Shown here: piece by piece, positions 8,605 through 16,287 of the stretch
Numbering within the stretch: the stretch's first letter is position 1
Layout: each line of letters opens with the position of its first letter
From: Pseudomonas kairouanensis
GTDB taxonomy: Bacteria > Pseudomonadota > Gammaproteobacteria > Pseudomonadales > Pseudomonadaceae
Assembly: GCF_004682055.1 (NCBI RefSeq)
Contig: NZ_QUZU01000003.1
Span: 62,001 to 126,000, forward strand
Direction of reading: 5' to 3'
DNA: 64,000 nucleotides
Made by a program: the position numbers and the translations under genes
Notes under the pieces: model-generated
The model's input: the letters and a program-made list of their open reading frames with translations, nothing else
Database searches by the model: none
Told to the model about the DNA's origin: nothing

Positions 8605-10998
8605 TCAGAATTCATAATCAACGCTGGCGGTGAGGGTGCGCCCGGCGCCCGGAATGCCGTAGAGCTGGAAGCCGTCGAGGGAGGCGCCCACCTGGCTGTA
8701 GTAGAACGTGTTGAACAGGTTGTTGAGGTTGAGGTTGACCGTGGTGTCCTTGTTCACCTTGTATTGCGCCGCCACGTTGCTCAGCCAGTAGCCGGGGGCT
8801 TTTTCGTGGTCGCGGGTGTAGATCGCATACACGCCGGAGGCGCCGCTGGCGTAGCTGCTGTTGTTGTTCAAGCCACCGACGTATTTGTTGTCGGTGTAGC
8901 GGCGCCGGCCCACGTATTGCTCGCCGTAGCTCAGGCTCAGGGCGTCGGTGACGGCGTAGGTGGTCCACAGGTTGGCGGTGAGGTCTGGAACGTTCTTGGC
9001 TTCGGCACCTTTGTTGATGCCTTTGGTCTGCACGCTCTTGAGGGCCGAGAAGCCGCTGTAGGCGGTCCAGCGCGGGGTGATATTGCCCTGCAGGCCCAAC
9101 TCGATACCGTCCACACGCTTGGCGGGCAGGGCACGTACCGGGGCGGATTCGCCGTCCTGGTATTCCCAGGGGTTTTCCAGTTCGGTGCGAAAGATCGCCG
9201 CCGTGACGTTGAGCATGTCGTGGGCGATGTCCCACTTGGTGCCCAGCTCGTAGGTCTTGGATTTGGCCGGGCTGTAATTGCTGGTGCTTGCGGCGCCGTA
9301 GATCTGGTTGTTGGTGGACGCGCCGAGTGCCGAGGGTTGTGCCGCTTCGCTGTAGGACACGTAGATGCTGCCGTTGGGCAACGGTTTGAACACTGCGCCC
9401 ACCCGACCGCTGACCGCACCGTCGCTGCTGCTGGTGGTGGCCTGGCCGCGCTGGCGGGTTTCGGCCTGCCAGTTGTCGTAACGCAGCGAGCCCAACACTT
9501 GCCACTGGTCGTTGAGGGTGACCGTGTCGCCCAGGTAGATGCCAGCGTTGTCGATCACCGAGCGTGGCTCGCCGACGCCTTTGGTCACGTAGGTGCTGGC
9601 GAAGCTATGGCTGGGGTTGCTCATGTCGAACAGCAGGTTGCCGTCCGGCACTTCGGCGTTGCGTTTCAAGCCGCCGTAGGTCTCGTGATAGAACTCCAGG
9701 CCCGAGACCACCGCGTGTTGCAGGCTGGCGGTGTTGAACGTGAAGCTGAAGTCGGTCTGGTTATCCAGGATGGTGTAGCGCTTGGACAAACCAAAGTCGC
9801 TGCCGCGCAGGATGCCGTAGGCGGTGTTGCTGTTATTTACGTAGTCCGTGTAGGCATTTACCGTACTGCCCGGCACTTGGCTGATCGGGCCTACACCGGT
9901 GTAGCCCAGCGTCGCACAGCGGGTGCCGGTGCAGGTTTTCTGGCCGCTGGCGTCGGCGGCAAAAAAGCGCGCCGGGGAGAGCACGGCGAAGTTGTCGCTG
10001 CGTTCCCAGCGGGTCTGGTTGCGCAGGTGGGCGTCGTTCCAGTCGAAGTCGTGCTCGAAACGCGCGGTCAGCGAGGTGGTTTTGTTCTCTTGGGTGTAGA
10101 GGCTGGAGTCGCCGTACCAGTTGGAGCGTTTCACGCCGGGCATGCGGTCGCCGTGAGTGCCACGCTGGATGGGCACGCCGCCGTCCGGGGTGTTGGTGTC
10201 TTTTTGGTAAAACGTGTCGATGAAAAAGCGCGTGTCGGTGCCCAGGCCGAACCCGAACGAGGTGGCGATGCCCCAGCGGTCGTAGTCCACGTCGTCACGC
10301 TCGGAGACCTGGTTGTAGTGCTTCATCAGGTTGATGCGTACGGCGGTGGTGTCGTTCAGCTGTTTATTCAGGTCGGCGGTAAGGCGGCGGTACGCATCGG
10401 TGCCGATACCGGCAGACACTCGGTTGGCATCGCCCAGGTGGGCTTCTTTGCTCACCAGGTTAACGCTGCCACCCACCGCAGAAACCCCGGACTCGATAGA
10501 CCCCGTACCCTTGAACACTTCGGCCTGTTGCAGGTTGAACGTGTCGGTTCGGGTGGACATGCCGGCATCGCGCACGCCGTCCACGGTCAGGCTTTGCTCG
10601 GATGAAAAGCCGCGAATCGAGAACAGATCGCCCCAGCCCAGGTTGCCCTCGCCGGACATAAACGTGATACCTGGCACATTGCGCAGCACTTCCTGCAGGG
10701 TCTGTGCGTTCTGCTCCTTGAGCACCTGCTGGGGCACGATGGTCACGCTTTGCGGCGCATCCAGCAGCGGCTGGCTGATTTTTGCCGAGGTAACCCGGTC
10801 GACCTTGAAGGTGGAGGTGGCTTCACCGTCGACCTTGATTTCCGGCAGGCTCAGCACGGAGTCGTTAGTGGTGGCGCTGCTCGCGTCGGCCCAGGCAACC
10901 GGGGTGACGCTGCCGGCGGCGAGCAGGCCGAACATGGGGGCCAGGGTATTTTGCAGCGTGTGGCTGCGGGGTGTGGGCAATGTGATGGGCTGTGACAT
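8605..10998 (-). CDS. TonB-dependent siderophore receptor
   Basis: About 797 residues. A signal sequence ends near PVAWADASS. A TonB-box-like segment LPEIKVDG follows, then a plug domain (ISQPLLDAPQSVTIVPQQVL, NVPGITFMSGEGNLGWG, RGFSSEQSLTVDGVRDAGM) and a 22-strand barrel ending in the terminal aromatic signature TASVDYEF. There is no N-terminal extension for FecR-type signalling, so it is a pure transporter. Two in-frame starts exist (11007 and 10998); neither has a strong ribosome site, and I prefer MSQPITLP. A good Fur box lies about 20-40 bases upstream. Binding protein, permease and ATPase genes follow on the same strand, which makes this a full import system for one ferric siderophore. 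Confidence 0.94.
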   Translation of the reverse strand: MSQPITLPTPRSHTLQNTLAPMFGLLAAGSVTPVAWADASSATTNDSVLSLPEIKVDGEATSTFKVDRVTSAKISQPLLDAPQSVTIVPQQVLKEQNAQTLQEVLRNVPGITFMSGEGNLGWGDLFSIRGFSSEQSLTVDGVRDAGMSTRTDTFNLQQAEVFKGTGSIESGVSAVGGSVNLVSKEAHLGDANRVSAGIGTDAYRRLTADLNKQLNDTTAVRINLMKHYNQVSERDDVDYDRWGIATSFGFGLGTDTRFFIDTFYQKDTNTPDGGVPIQRGTHGDRMPGVKRSNWYGDSSLYTQENKTTSLTARFEHDFDWNDAHLRNQTRWERSDNFAVLSPARFFAADASGQKTCTGTRCATLGYTGVGPISQVPGSTVNAYTDYVNNSNTAYGILRGSDFGLSKRYTILDNQTDFSFTFNTASLQHAVVSGLEFYHETYGGLKRNAEVPDGNLLFDMSNPSHSFASTYVTKGVGEPRSVIDNAGIYLGDTVTLNDQWQVLGSLRYDNWQAETRQRGQATTSSSDGAVSGRVGAVFKPLPNGSIYVSYSEAAQPSALGASTNNQIYGAASTSNYSPAKSKTYELGTKWDIAHDMLNVTAAIFRTELENPWEYQDGESAPVRALPAKRVDGIELGLQGNITPRWTAYSGFSALKSVQTKGINKGAEAKNVPDLTANLWTTYAVTDALSLSYGEQYVGRRRYTDNKYVGGLNNNSSYASGASGVYAIYTRDHEKAPGYWLSNVAAQYKVNKDTTVNLNLNNLFNTFYYSQVGASLDGFQLYGIPGAGRTLTASVDYEF

Positions 10999-11016
10999 AG
11001 GATGCATCCGAGTCTA

Positions 11017-11035
11017 AATTACAATTACTCTCATT
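11017..11035 (-). promoter_or_regulatory. Candidate Fur box upstream of the TonB receptor
   Basis: On the minus strand the 19 bases read AATGAGAGTAATTGTAATT. They match the palindromic Fur consensus AATGAGAATNATTCTCATT at 15 of 18 defined positions. The site sits just upstream of the receptor start, as expected for iron repression of the whole uptake operon. Confidence 0.75.
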
Positions 11036-11196
11036 TAGGTTCGGTAGTCTAAAGAGCGATTTCCCCTGCCATGCCCGGGCTTTGTATCGCTGATGCGTGA
11101 TTATCGGTTCCTACAACATTCCATTACATTTGCGTACCCGGCTGGCTGAACTTTCGGCTATTTGCTGCGTTTTATAGTTTTTCGGATTGACTGCCC

Positions 11197-11907
11197 ATGG
11201 CCAAGCAAGACCACCTCCTGATCGTTGATGACGACCCGCAAATTCGCCAGTTGCTCTGCGACTACCTGAGCGATGCCGGTTTCCAGGTGTCCACCGCCGC
11301 CGATGGCAAGGAGATGCGTCGGCGCCTGGAACTGAATGTCATCGACCTGATCGTCCTCGACCTGATGCTGCCCGGCGAAGACGGCCTGAGCCTGTGCCGC
11401 GAACTGCGGGTGAGTTCCAACACGCCGGTGGTGATGCTCACTGCCAAGGGCTCGTTGATCGACCGCATCGTCGGCCTGGAGATCGGCGCCGACGATTACC
11501 TGCCCAAGCCGTTCGACCCTCGTGAGTTGCTGGTGCGCATCAAGGTGGTGTTGCGCCGGGTGCAGAGTTTTCCCGACCGTGCGCGTTTGGATGAGGCGCC
11601 GAGCATTCGTTTTGCCGGCTGGCAACTGGACACGCGGGCGCGGCAATTGCTGTCGCCGGACGGCGTGGTGGTCAGCCTGGGCAACTCGGACTACCGCGTG
11701 TTGCGCCTGTTGTTGCAGCACCCCAACCGGCCGCTGAGCCGCGACTTTTTGCTCAACCATGTGTTCGACAAGGACAGTACGCCGTTCGACCGTTCCATCG
11801 ACGTGTGCGTCAGCCGCTTGCGCTCGCAACTGCCGGCGGGCCTGATCAAGACCGTGCGCAATGAGGGCTACATGCTCACCGCCGATGATGTGGCGCTGGA
11901 GTCGTGA
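11197..11907 (+). CDS. OmpR-family DNA-binding response regulator
   Basis: This 236-residue protein has an N-terminal receiver domain with the acidic pocket at residues 11-13 (DDD), the phospho-acceptor Asp55 in VLDLMLPGEDG, and the conserved Lys104 in YLPKPFDP. A C-terminal winged helix-turn-helix includes HPNRPLSRDFLLNHVF and DRSIDVCVSRLRSQL. The kinase gene starts inside its stop region (GTGA overlap), so they form one two-component pair. It is divergent from the siderophore receptor, which makes the uptake operon a possible target, though this orientation alone proves nothing. The signal is unknown. Confidence 0.95.
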   Translation: MAKQDHLLIVDDDPQIRQLLCDYLSDAGFQVSTAADGKEMRRRLELNVIDLIVLDLMLPGEDGLSLCRELRVSSNTPVVMLTAKGSLIDRIVGLEIGADDYLPKPFDPRELLVRIKVVLRRVQSFPDRARLDEAPSIRFAGWQLDTRARQLLSPDGVVVSLGNSDYRVLRLLLQHPNRPLSRDFLLNHVFDKDSTPFDRSIDVCVSRLRSQLPAGLIKTVRNEGYMLTADDVALES

Positions 11908-13289
11908 GGTTGCTGCCGCGTTCGCTGTTTGGGCGGTTGGTACTGATTTTGGTCAGCGGCATGCTCGCGGCCCAGGCCCTGACCAGCAGCATCTGGTACG
12001 ACCGGCGCCACGGCCAGGTACTGGAAATCCCGGCGCGGTTGATCGCCACGCGGCTGGCGGACGTCGTGCGGCTGGTGCACAGCGACCCGCAGCAGGCCGA
12101 CCTGCTGATCAAGTTGCTGGACGCGCCGCATTTCCGCCTGACCTTGAGTGATCAAGCCAGCAATACGCCCAGCCGCCTCACCGACAGTGATCGGCCCACT
12201 GAGCGCCTGATCAAAAAAGTGCTGTCGGAAAAAACCGGCTACGCCCAGACCTTGATCCTGCTGCGTTTGTCCCTGGTCGATGGCGAAGGGCAAACCGCCG
12301 GGCTGTCGACCTTGCTCGGTTCCAAGCCGGTGGTGGGGCAGTTTCTTATTGATCTGCGGCTGCCGGATGGCCGCTGGTTGCAGGTGGATGCGCGTGAGGA
12401 ACAAGGCTGGACCAGCACCTCGCCGCTGGACTTGCTGTTCGACTACGTGATGCGTATTTATCTGCTGCGGGTATTGGTGCTGGTGGTGATTGCCCTGGTG
12501 GCGGTGCGCCTGGCCATCCGCCCGCTCAACGCCTTGGCCAAGGCGGCCGAAGCGCTGGGGCGCGACATCCAGCGCCCGCCGTTGTCCGAGGACGGCCCTA
12601 CCGAAGTGCGTCGCGCCGCCCAGGCATTCAATGCAATGCAGCAACGCCTGATCGCCAATATCGCCGAACGCACGCGCTTTCTCGCGGCCATTTCCCACGA
12701 CCTGCGTTCACCGATCACACGCCTGCGTCTGCGCACCGAGATGCTTGACGACAGCCGTACCCGTGAGCGTTTTCGCAGTGACTTGGAAGAAATGGAACAC
12801 ATGGTCGCCAGTACGCTGGACTTTGTCAGCAGCGGTGAAATCAACGAGACCCGGCAGAACATCGATATCAATGCCTTGCTGCAAAGCTTGCAGGCGGATC
12901 TGGAGGACGTGGGCGAGAGCGTGCGCATCGAAGGCCGCGCGAAACAGCCGTTGCCGGGGTATGCCCGCAGCCTCAAGCGGTGTGTGCAGAACCTGCTGGA
13001 AAACGCGGTGCGTTATGGTCGCGAGGTGGTGGTGCGGGTTGACGACCACGCGGACAGCTTGAGGATCATCATCAGCGACCGGGGCCCGGGGATTCCCCAG
13101 GAACAGCTGGAGCAGGTGATGGAGCCGTTTTATCGGGTAGAAGGCTCACGCAATGCCGAGACCGGCGGGTATGGGTTGGGATTGAGCATCGCGCATACCA
13201 TCGCCAGGGCGCATGAGGGGCAATTGAGCTTGAGGAATCGGGAGGGCGGGGGGCTGGAAGTTGAGTTGCAGTTCCTGCGCAAAACCTGA
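11904..13289 (+). CDS. Two-component sensor histidine kinase
   Basis: 461 residues, started by GTG overlapping the regulator stop. A first membrane helix (about 9-29), a periplasmic sensing region of about 150 residues and a second helix (about 184-204) are followed by a HAMP linker. The HisKA motif FLAAISHDLRSPITRLR holds the phospho-accepting His265. The ATPase domain has NLLENAVRYG (N box), DRGPGIP (G1) and GYGLGLSIA (G2). It autophosphorylates and passes phosphate to the partner regulator. The periplasmic part shows no recognisable ligand-binding motif. Confidence 0.95.
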   Translation: MRLLPRSLFGRLVLILVSGMLAAQALTSSIWYDRRHGQVLEIPARLIATRLADVVRLVHSDPQQADLLIKLLDAPHFRLTLSDQASNTPSRLTDSDRPTERLIKKVLSEKTGYAQTLILLRLSLVDGEGQTAGLSTLLGSKPVVGQFLIDLRLPDGRWLQVDAREEQGWTSTSPLDLLFDYVMRIYLLRVLVLVVIALVAVRLAIRPLNALAKAAEALGRDIQRPPLSEDGPTEVRRAAQAFNAMQQRLIANIAERTRFLAAISHDLRSPITRLRLRTEMLDDSRTRERFRSDLEEMEHMVASTLDFVSSGEINETRQNIDINALLQSLQADLEDVGESVRIEGRAKQPLPGYARSLKRCVQNLLENAVRYGREVVVRVDDHADSLRIIISDRGPGIPQEQLEQVMEPFYRVEGSRNAETGGYGLGLSIAHTIARAHEGQLSLRNREGGGLEVELQFLRKT

Positions 13290-13307
13290 ATGTGAAACGC
13301 AGTCCAA

Positions 13308-13396
13308 TGTGGGAACGGGCTTGCTCGCGAAAGCGGTGGGTCAGATATAAATCCAGTGGCTGATACACCGTATTCGCGAGCAAGCCCGCTCTCACA
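13308..13396. repeat. REPIN, CTTGCTCGCGAA subtype
   Basis: TGTGGGAACGGGCTTGCTCG and the inverted copy (with CTCTCACA at its outer end, one arm slightly decayed). It follows the kinase stop and lies between convergent genes. It is the same subtype as the copy at 4633. Confidence 0.88.
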
Positions 13397-13429
13397 CAAG
13401 CCAGCTCCTGCATTGGCAGGATCAGGGCA

Positions 13430-13630
13430 TCAAGCCCCGTGGCACTTCTTGAATTTCTTCTCGCTGCCGCATGGGCAAGGATCGTTGCGGCCAACGTCCT
13501 TCAACGCATTGCGCACCGGCTCCTGGTGAGCGTGGCCGCAGTTCGGGCCGTGGACATGGCCGTGGTCGTGATCATGGTGATCGTGATCGTGGTTGCAGTC
13601 AGGACCATGGACATGGGGTTGCTGAGTCAT
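13430..13630 (-). CDS. Small His-rich SEC-C motif protein
   Basis: 66 residues. The N-terminal half is extremely rich in His and Asp ([17 protein letters not shown]), a pattern typical of metal-buffering tails. The C-terminal half is a SEC-C zinc motif, [17 protein letters not shown], with the C-x-C-(8)-C-H ligand set that binds one zinc in SecA and YchJ. The start overlaps the stop of the upstream LEA-type lipoprotein gene by ATGA. A role in zinc or nickel handling or as a metal-dependent adaptor is an inference from composition only. Confidence 0.88.
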   Translation of the reverse strand: MTQQPHVHGPDCNHDHDHHDHDHGHVHGPNCGHAHQEPVRNALKDVGRNDPCPCGSEKKFKKCHGA

Positions 13631-14109
13631 TGATGTCGCTCCGGAATAAAATCGCCGGGGATTATCTCGCCATTGTGGGCCACCTGCACGTCATAACCGA
13701 TGAATAATCCGGTTTTGAGCTCGCCTTCCAGGCGATAGGGCACGGGGCGATCAGGTTTTTTCAGCATCTGCACCACATCGCGGATCTGCGGCCAGAGGTT
13801 GGTGCGCACCGATACCCGGAAAAATTTATGACCCCGAGGCGGCACCGTGAGCCATTCATTGGACTCGCCTTCGGTCAGCACAAAATCCCACAAGGTCACC
13901 TTGTAGATCAGGCCGCGCACCGTAAGGTCCGAGTCGTCGCGGTTGTCGACGCGAAAGAACAGCTTGAATTTCTGCTCCAGCAGCTTGGCCCGTACCACTT
14001 CGACCTTGACCAGGGAGACATGGGGCGGCGGTGAGTCGTCCTCGAACCAGGATGTACAGCCGGTCAGGCCGAAGGTTAACGCCAGCATCAAGCTGTAGAT
14101 CCGGAGCAT
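13627..14109 (-). CDS. LEA type 2 family lipoprotein (WHy domain)
   Basis: 160 residues with a lipoprotein signal ending in GLTGC (Cys18). The mature part has the immunoglobulin-like pattern of the LEA-14/WHy family, with [20 protein letters not shown], the [19 protein letters not shown] region and a late [16 protein letters not shown]. Bacterial relatives are periplasmic or outer-membrane proteins linked with desiccation or stress tolerance, but their mechanism is unclear. It is co-transcribed with the His-rich SEC-C protein downstream and follows YchJ by 18 bases on the same strand. Confidence 0.82.
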   Translation of the reverse strand: MLRIYSLMLALTFGLTGCTSWFEDDSPPPHVSLVKVEVVRAKLLEQKFKLFFRVDNRDDSDLTVRGLIYKVTLWDFVLTEGESNEWLTVPPRGHKFFRVSVRTNLWPQIRDVVQMLKKPDRPVPYRLEGELKTGLFIGYDVQVAHNGEIIPGDFIPERHQ

Positions 14110-14127
14110 GGCGTTGGTCCTGTAGGG

Positions 14128-14598
14128 TCAGAGGTAGCTGGAGCAGCACTTCTTGAATTTCTGCCCGCTGCCGCACAGGCAGGCATCGTTGCGTCCGGCC
14201 TTCACCTCAACGGTGGGGTCGATGAAGTACCAGCGCCCGTCATTCTGTACGAAAGAAGACTGCTCGCGGTGGCTATGTTCGCCGGTGCTGTCATGCCAGC
14301 GCGCGGTAAAGGTCACGAACGCATGCTCCGGCTGGCCGCCAAACACCTCGGAGCTCTCCACCTCCAGGCCCAGCCAGGTGCTCTGGGCGCTCCAGGCACT
14401 GATCGCCTCGCGGTCCAGGCCGGCCTGTTGCGCGGGCAGGGTGGTTGCCACCAGGTAGTCCACCAACCCCAGTACATAGGCGCTGTAGCGCGAGCGCATC
14501 AGCGCGCTGGCGCAGGGTGCCGGGTGGCCGGCGTGATAATGGCCGCAGCAGGCATCCAGCAGGTTGCCACTGCCGCAGGGGCAAATGGAGGTGCTCAT
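14128..14598 (-). CDS. ychJ: YchJ family protein with two SEC-C motifs
   Basis: 156 residues. An N-terminal SEC-C motif ([19 protein letters not shown]), a central NTF2-like fold containing [18 protein letters not shown] and STWLGLEVE, and a C-terminal SEC-C motif ([16 protein letters not shown]) match YchJ/UPF0225 throughout. The start at 14598 is fixed by [11 protein letters not shown]; the frame extends further upstream but that part belongs to the inserted mqsRA segment. The function is unknown; zinc binding is expected. The gene start lies only one base from the left 19-bp repeat, so its native promoter has probably been displaced by the insertion. Confidence 0.92.
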   Translation of the reverse strand: MSTSICPCGSGNLLDACCGHYHAGHPAPCASALMRSRYSAYVLGLVDYLVATTLPAQQAGLDREAISAWSAQSTWLGLEVESSEVFGGQPEHAFVTFTARWHDSTGEHSHREQSSFVQNDGRWYFIDPTVEVKAGRNDACLCGSGQKFKKCCSSYL

Positions 14599-14599
14599 T

Positions 14600-14618
14600 G
14601 GGTTACCACCAATACTTT
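14600..14618. repeat. Left 19-bp direct repeat flanking mqsRA
   Basis: GGGTTACCACCAATACTTT, preceded by ATT and followed by TAGATT. It is identical to 15597-15615, where the same bases form the end of a gene. Here they are non-coding, as expected of the duplicated target or attachment site. Confidence 0.85.
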
Positions 14619-14885
14619 TAGATTCTGTCAGACATAACGTTAGCCAAACCTTGGTTCTACCGCAGAAAAGCTCGCTCGTTGCGTAGGAATCGATACTACA
14701 GAGGATCGCAGGGGAACTCGACGACAAGGGGGAGGCTACCGCTCGTTTCACGCTTTGAGACACTTCGTTGCTGGCACGCTGAACAGCGCTGAGTTTCCAT
14801 TTGCGCCCCTTAGACACTCTAAAGGGCGAGCTTGGGTTTAATTAACCTACTTGCCAAATAAAAACCTAATAGGCTAAGTTCGAAC
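14619..14885. other. Leader region of the mqsRA insert, no gene seen
   Basis: This stretch is AT-richer than its neighbours. The only frame through it is the spurious upstream extension of ychJ. It holds an inverted CTAAAGGGCG/CGCCCCTTAG region near 14800-14825 and the candidate MqsA operator at its right end. I see no convincing small ORF with a ribosome site. Confidence 0.5.
14863..14875 (+). promoter_or_regulatory. Candidate MqsA operator overlapping the mqsR promoter
   Basis: AACCTAATAGGCT differs at one arm position from the Escherichia coli mqsRA palindrome form AACCT-N3-AGGTT. TAATAG at 14867-14872 could serve as the -10 element, which would put transcription start only a few bases before the GTG of mqsR. 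Binding by MqsA here would block RNA polymerase. A weaker half site (AACCTACTTGCC) precedes it at about 14844. Confidence 0.6.
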
Positions 14886-15182
14886 GTGGAGAAGAAGACG
14901 CCTCACTGCAAGCTGACTATCGTCAAGGCTCTGATTGAAAGAGGGAACGTGCGCACCACCCACTCTGCACGCGTCGGAGCTGAGGCACTTAACCTTGATC
15001 TTTGCGACATGCTGGCGGTGGTGCTGGCTCTTGAACCAAGGGACTTTTATAAGAGCATGACCACCCATGGCGATCACACGGTCTGGCAAGACGTTTACCG
15101 CCCGTACACGAAAGCGGGGAGCGTATACCTGAAACTCACGGTTATCGAAGATGTATTGATCGTGTCCTTCAAGGAGTTATGA
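14886..15182 (+). CDS. mqsR: MqsR toxin, GCU-specific mRNA interferase
   Basis: 98 residues, GTG start (MEKKTPHCKL). It aligns over its full length with Escherichia coli MqsR, including the residues reported as important there at the same numbering: Lys56 (FYKSM), Gln68 (VWQDVY), Tyr81 (SVYLK) and Lys96 (SFKE). The RelE-like fold cleaves mRNA at GCU when not neutralised. The antitoxin gene follows after three bases, the toxin-first order typical of mqsRA. All active-site positions are intact, so the toxin should be functional. The module lies in a segment bounded by direct repeats, which points to horizontal arrival. Confidence 0.95.
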   Translation: MEKKTPHCKLTIVKALIERGNVRTTHSARVGAEALNLDLCDMLAVVLALEPRDFYKSMTTHGDHTVWQDVYRPYTKAGSVYLKLTVIEDVLIVSFKEL

Positions 15183-15185
15183 ACA

Positions 15186-15587
15186 ATGAGATGTCCTGTT
15201 TGCGGCGCTGCGGGTTTGGTCCATGACACGCGCGACCTGCCGTATTCGTACAAAGGTGAGAGCACGGTCATTGCGAATGTGACGGGTGAATTTTGCCCGT
15301 CTTGCACGGAGTCGATCCTGGATCTGGCTGAATCAGATCGTGTCATGAAAGCAATGCGGGAATTTTCCAAGCGTGTGAACGCGAACCTCATAGATCCTGG
15401 CTTTATTGCCATGGTGCGTAAGAAGCTTGCGCTGGATCAGAGGGAAGCTGCCGAGATATTCGGGGGAGGGGTAAACGCCTTTTCACGTTATGAAACCGGT
15501 AAGACCAAACCACCGTTAGCCCTCATTAAGTTACTCAAGGTGCTCGACCGTCACCCTGAGTTACTTAACGAAGTACGCACCGCCTAG
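15186..15587 (+). CDS. mqsA: MqsA antitoxin, zinc-binding HTH repressor
   Basis: 133 residues. The N-terminal zinc domain has CPVC (Cys3, Cys6) and CPSC (Cys37, Cys40), which binds and neutralises MqsR. The C-terminal XRE-type helix-turn-helix contains IFGGGVNAFSRYE, with Asn97 and Arg101 at the positions that contact DNA in the Escherichia coli protein. It should repress its own operon through the palindrome at 14863-14875, with toxin modulating the repression. Length, order and motif spacing match the family closely. Confidence 0.95.
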   Translation: MRCPVCGAAGLVHDTRDLPYSYKGESTVIANVTGEFCPSCTESILDLAESDRVMKAMREFSKRVNANLIDPGFIAMVRKKLALDQREAAEIFGGGVNAFSRYETGKTKPPLALIKLLKVLDRHPELLNEVRTA

Positions 15588-15596
15588 GTACGTATC

Positions 15597-15615
15597 GGGT
15601 TACCACCAATACTTT
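15597..15615. repeat. Right 19-bp direct repeat (end of the DUF6231-like gene)
   Basis: GGGTTACCACCAATACTTT, identical to 14600-14618. On the minus strand it encodes the final Lys-Tyr-Trp-Trp-stop region of the neighbouring gene, so the insertion preserved that gene's reading frame and stop. Confidence 0.85.
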
Positions 15616-16097
15616 CCAAAATTTTCCGGGTTGGCCCAGAAGCGGGCGTTGAGCCAGTCTGGCACCTGTTTATAGTCAAGCAGATCGTAGGTAAACAGTG
15701 TCAGAACCTGCTCATCGCGCTCAAAGCGCTCGCCGGCCTGCAGGGCCAGGGAGAAGAAGTCGGTGTCTTTCCAGTCGCAGGCGCCCAGGTCCACCAGCAC
15801 GGCAATCTTGCTGGCGTTGAGGTTGCGGATGCCGCCGAGCAAGGTTAGGCCCTGTGGCTTTGACAAATGCTCCAGGCAATCGACTACCAGCGCCAGGTCA
15901 AAACGTTGCGCCGCCAGGGCCGCCGGCAGCGGGCCGGGCGGGGCGACGGCGACGTGAGTGTCGGGGTGCGCCGCTTGAAAAGCCTCCAACGCCGGGAACC
16001 GGCTGGCGCCCAGCAATAGCAGGCGCTTGGGGCGGTGTTGGTCGAGCAGAGCGGCCAGGGCTTGTTGGGGTGTACGGGCGGAAATACCGGCGGTCAT
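15600..16097 (-). CDS. DUF6231-like protein (methyltransferase-fold remnant)
   Basis: 165 residues. The early segment PKRLLLLGASRFPALEAF and later FDLALVVDCLEHLS resemble the nucleotide-binding and post-motif regions of class I SAM-dependent methyltransferases, but the glycine-rich loop is degenerate. I recall this as a pseudomonad-restricted domain of unknown function (DUF6231) and cannot verify it here. It ends NFGKYWW, encoded within the right repeat of the mqsRA insert. In the ancestral layout it would have been followed directly by ychJ, suggesting an old operon now split. Confidence 0.72.
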   Translation of the reverse strand: MTAGISARTPQQALAALLDQHRPKRLLLLGASRFPALEAFQAAHPDTHVAVAPPGPLPAALAAQRFDLALVVDCLEHLSKPQGLTLLGGIRNLNASKIAVLVDLGACDWKDTDFFSLALQAGERFERDEQVLTLFTYDLLDYKQVPDWLNARFWANPENFGKYWW

Positions 16098-16287
16098 CAG
16101 AGATCCTCACATCAGGACCGTAGAGACTAGCGCGGCTGAGCGTGCGGGCCTAGAGCGCACGATTGCGAAAAGCCAGCTTTGTCTGTGAATCCCCAATAAA
16201 TGCGGGGTGTCCGCGTAGTGGCGCAGATGAAAAGAGCCGTCTTTACTCCACCCATCGGCCCCCGCCGATCCCCTCAGGAGAAATCAG

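Larger units (their letters stand above)
14600..15615. mobile_element. Mini-island carrying mqsRA, bounded by 19-bp direct repeats
   Basis: The 19 bases GGGTTACCACCAATACTTT occur at 14600-14618 and again, identically and in the same orientation, at 15597-15615. The right copy is the 3' end (stop plus last codons) of the DUF6231-like gene; the left copy abuts the ychJ start and is not part of any gene. Between them lie only 978 bases: an AT-richer leader, mqsR and mqsA. Removing one repeat plus the insert would restore DUF6231 running straight towards ychJ. No integrase or transposase is present, so the mobilising enzyme acted in trans or the unit arose by recombination. Confidence 0.6.

Noticed and set aside
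8578..10605. 675-residue open frame on the plus strand
   Set aside because: It is antisense to the TonB receptor gene; composition is Gly/Ala/Val-rich without a recognisable domain, typical of GC-rich shadow frames.
14599..14817. Longer N-terminus for ychJ
   Set aside because: This part lies in the mqsRA insert and through the left repeat, and YchJ proteins begin at the SEC-C motif near 14598.
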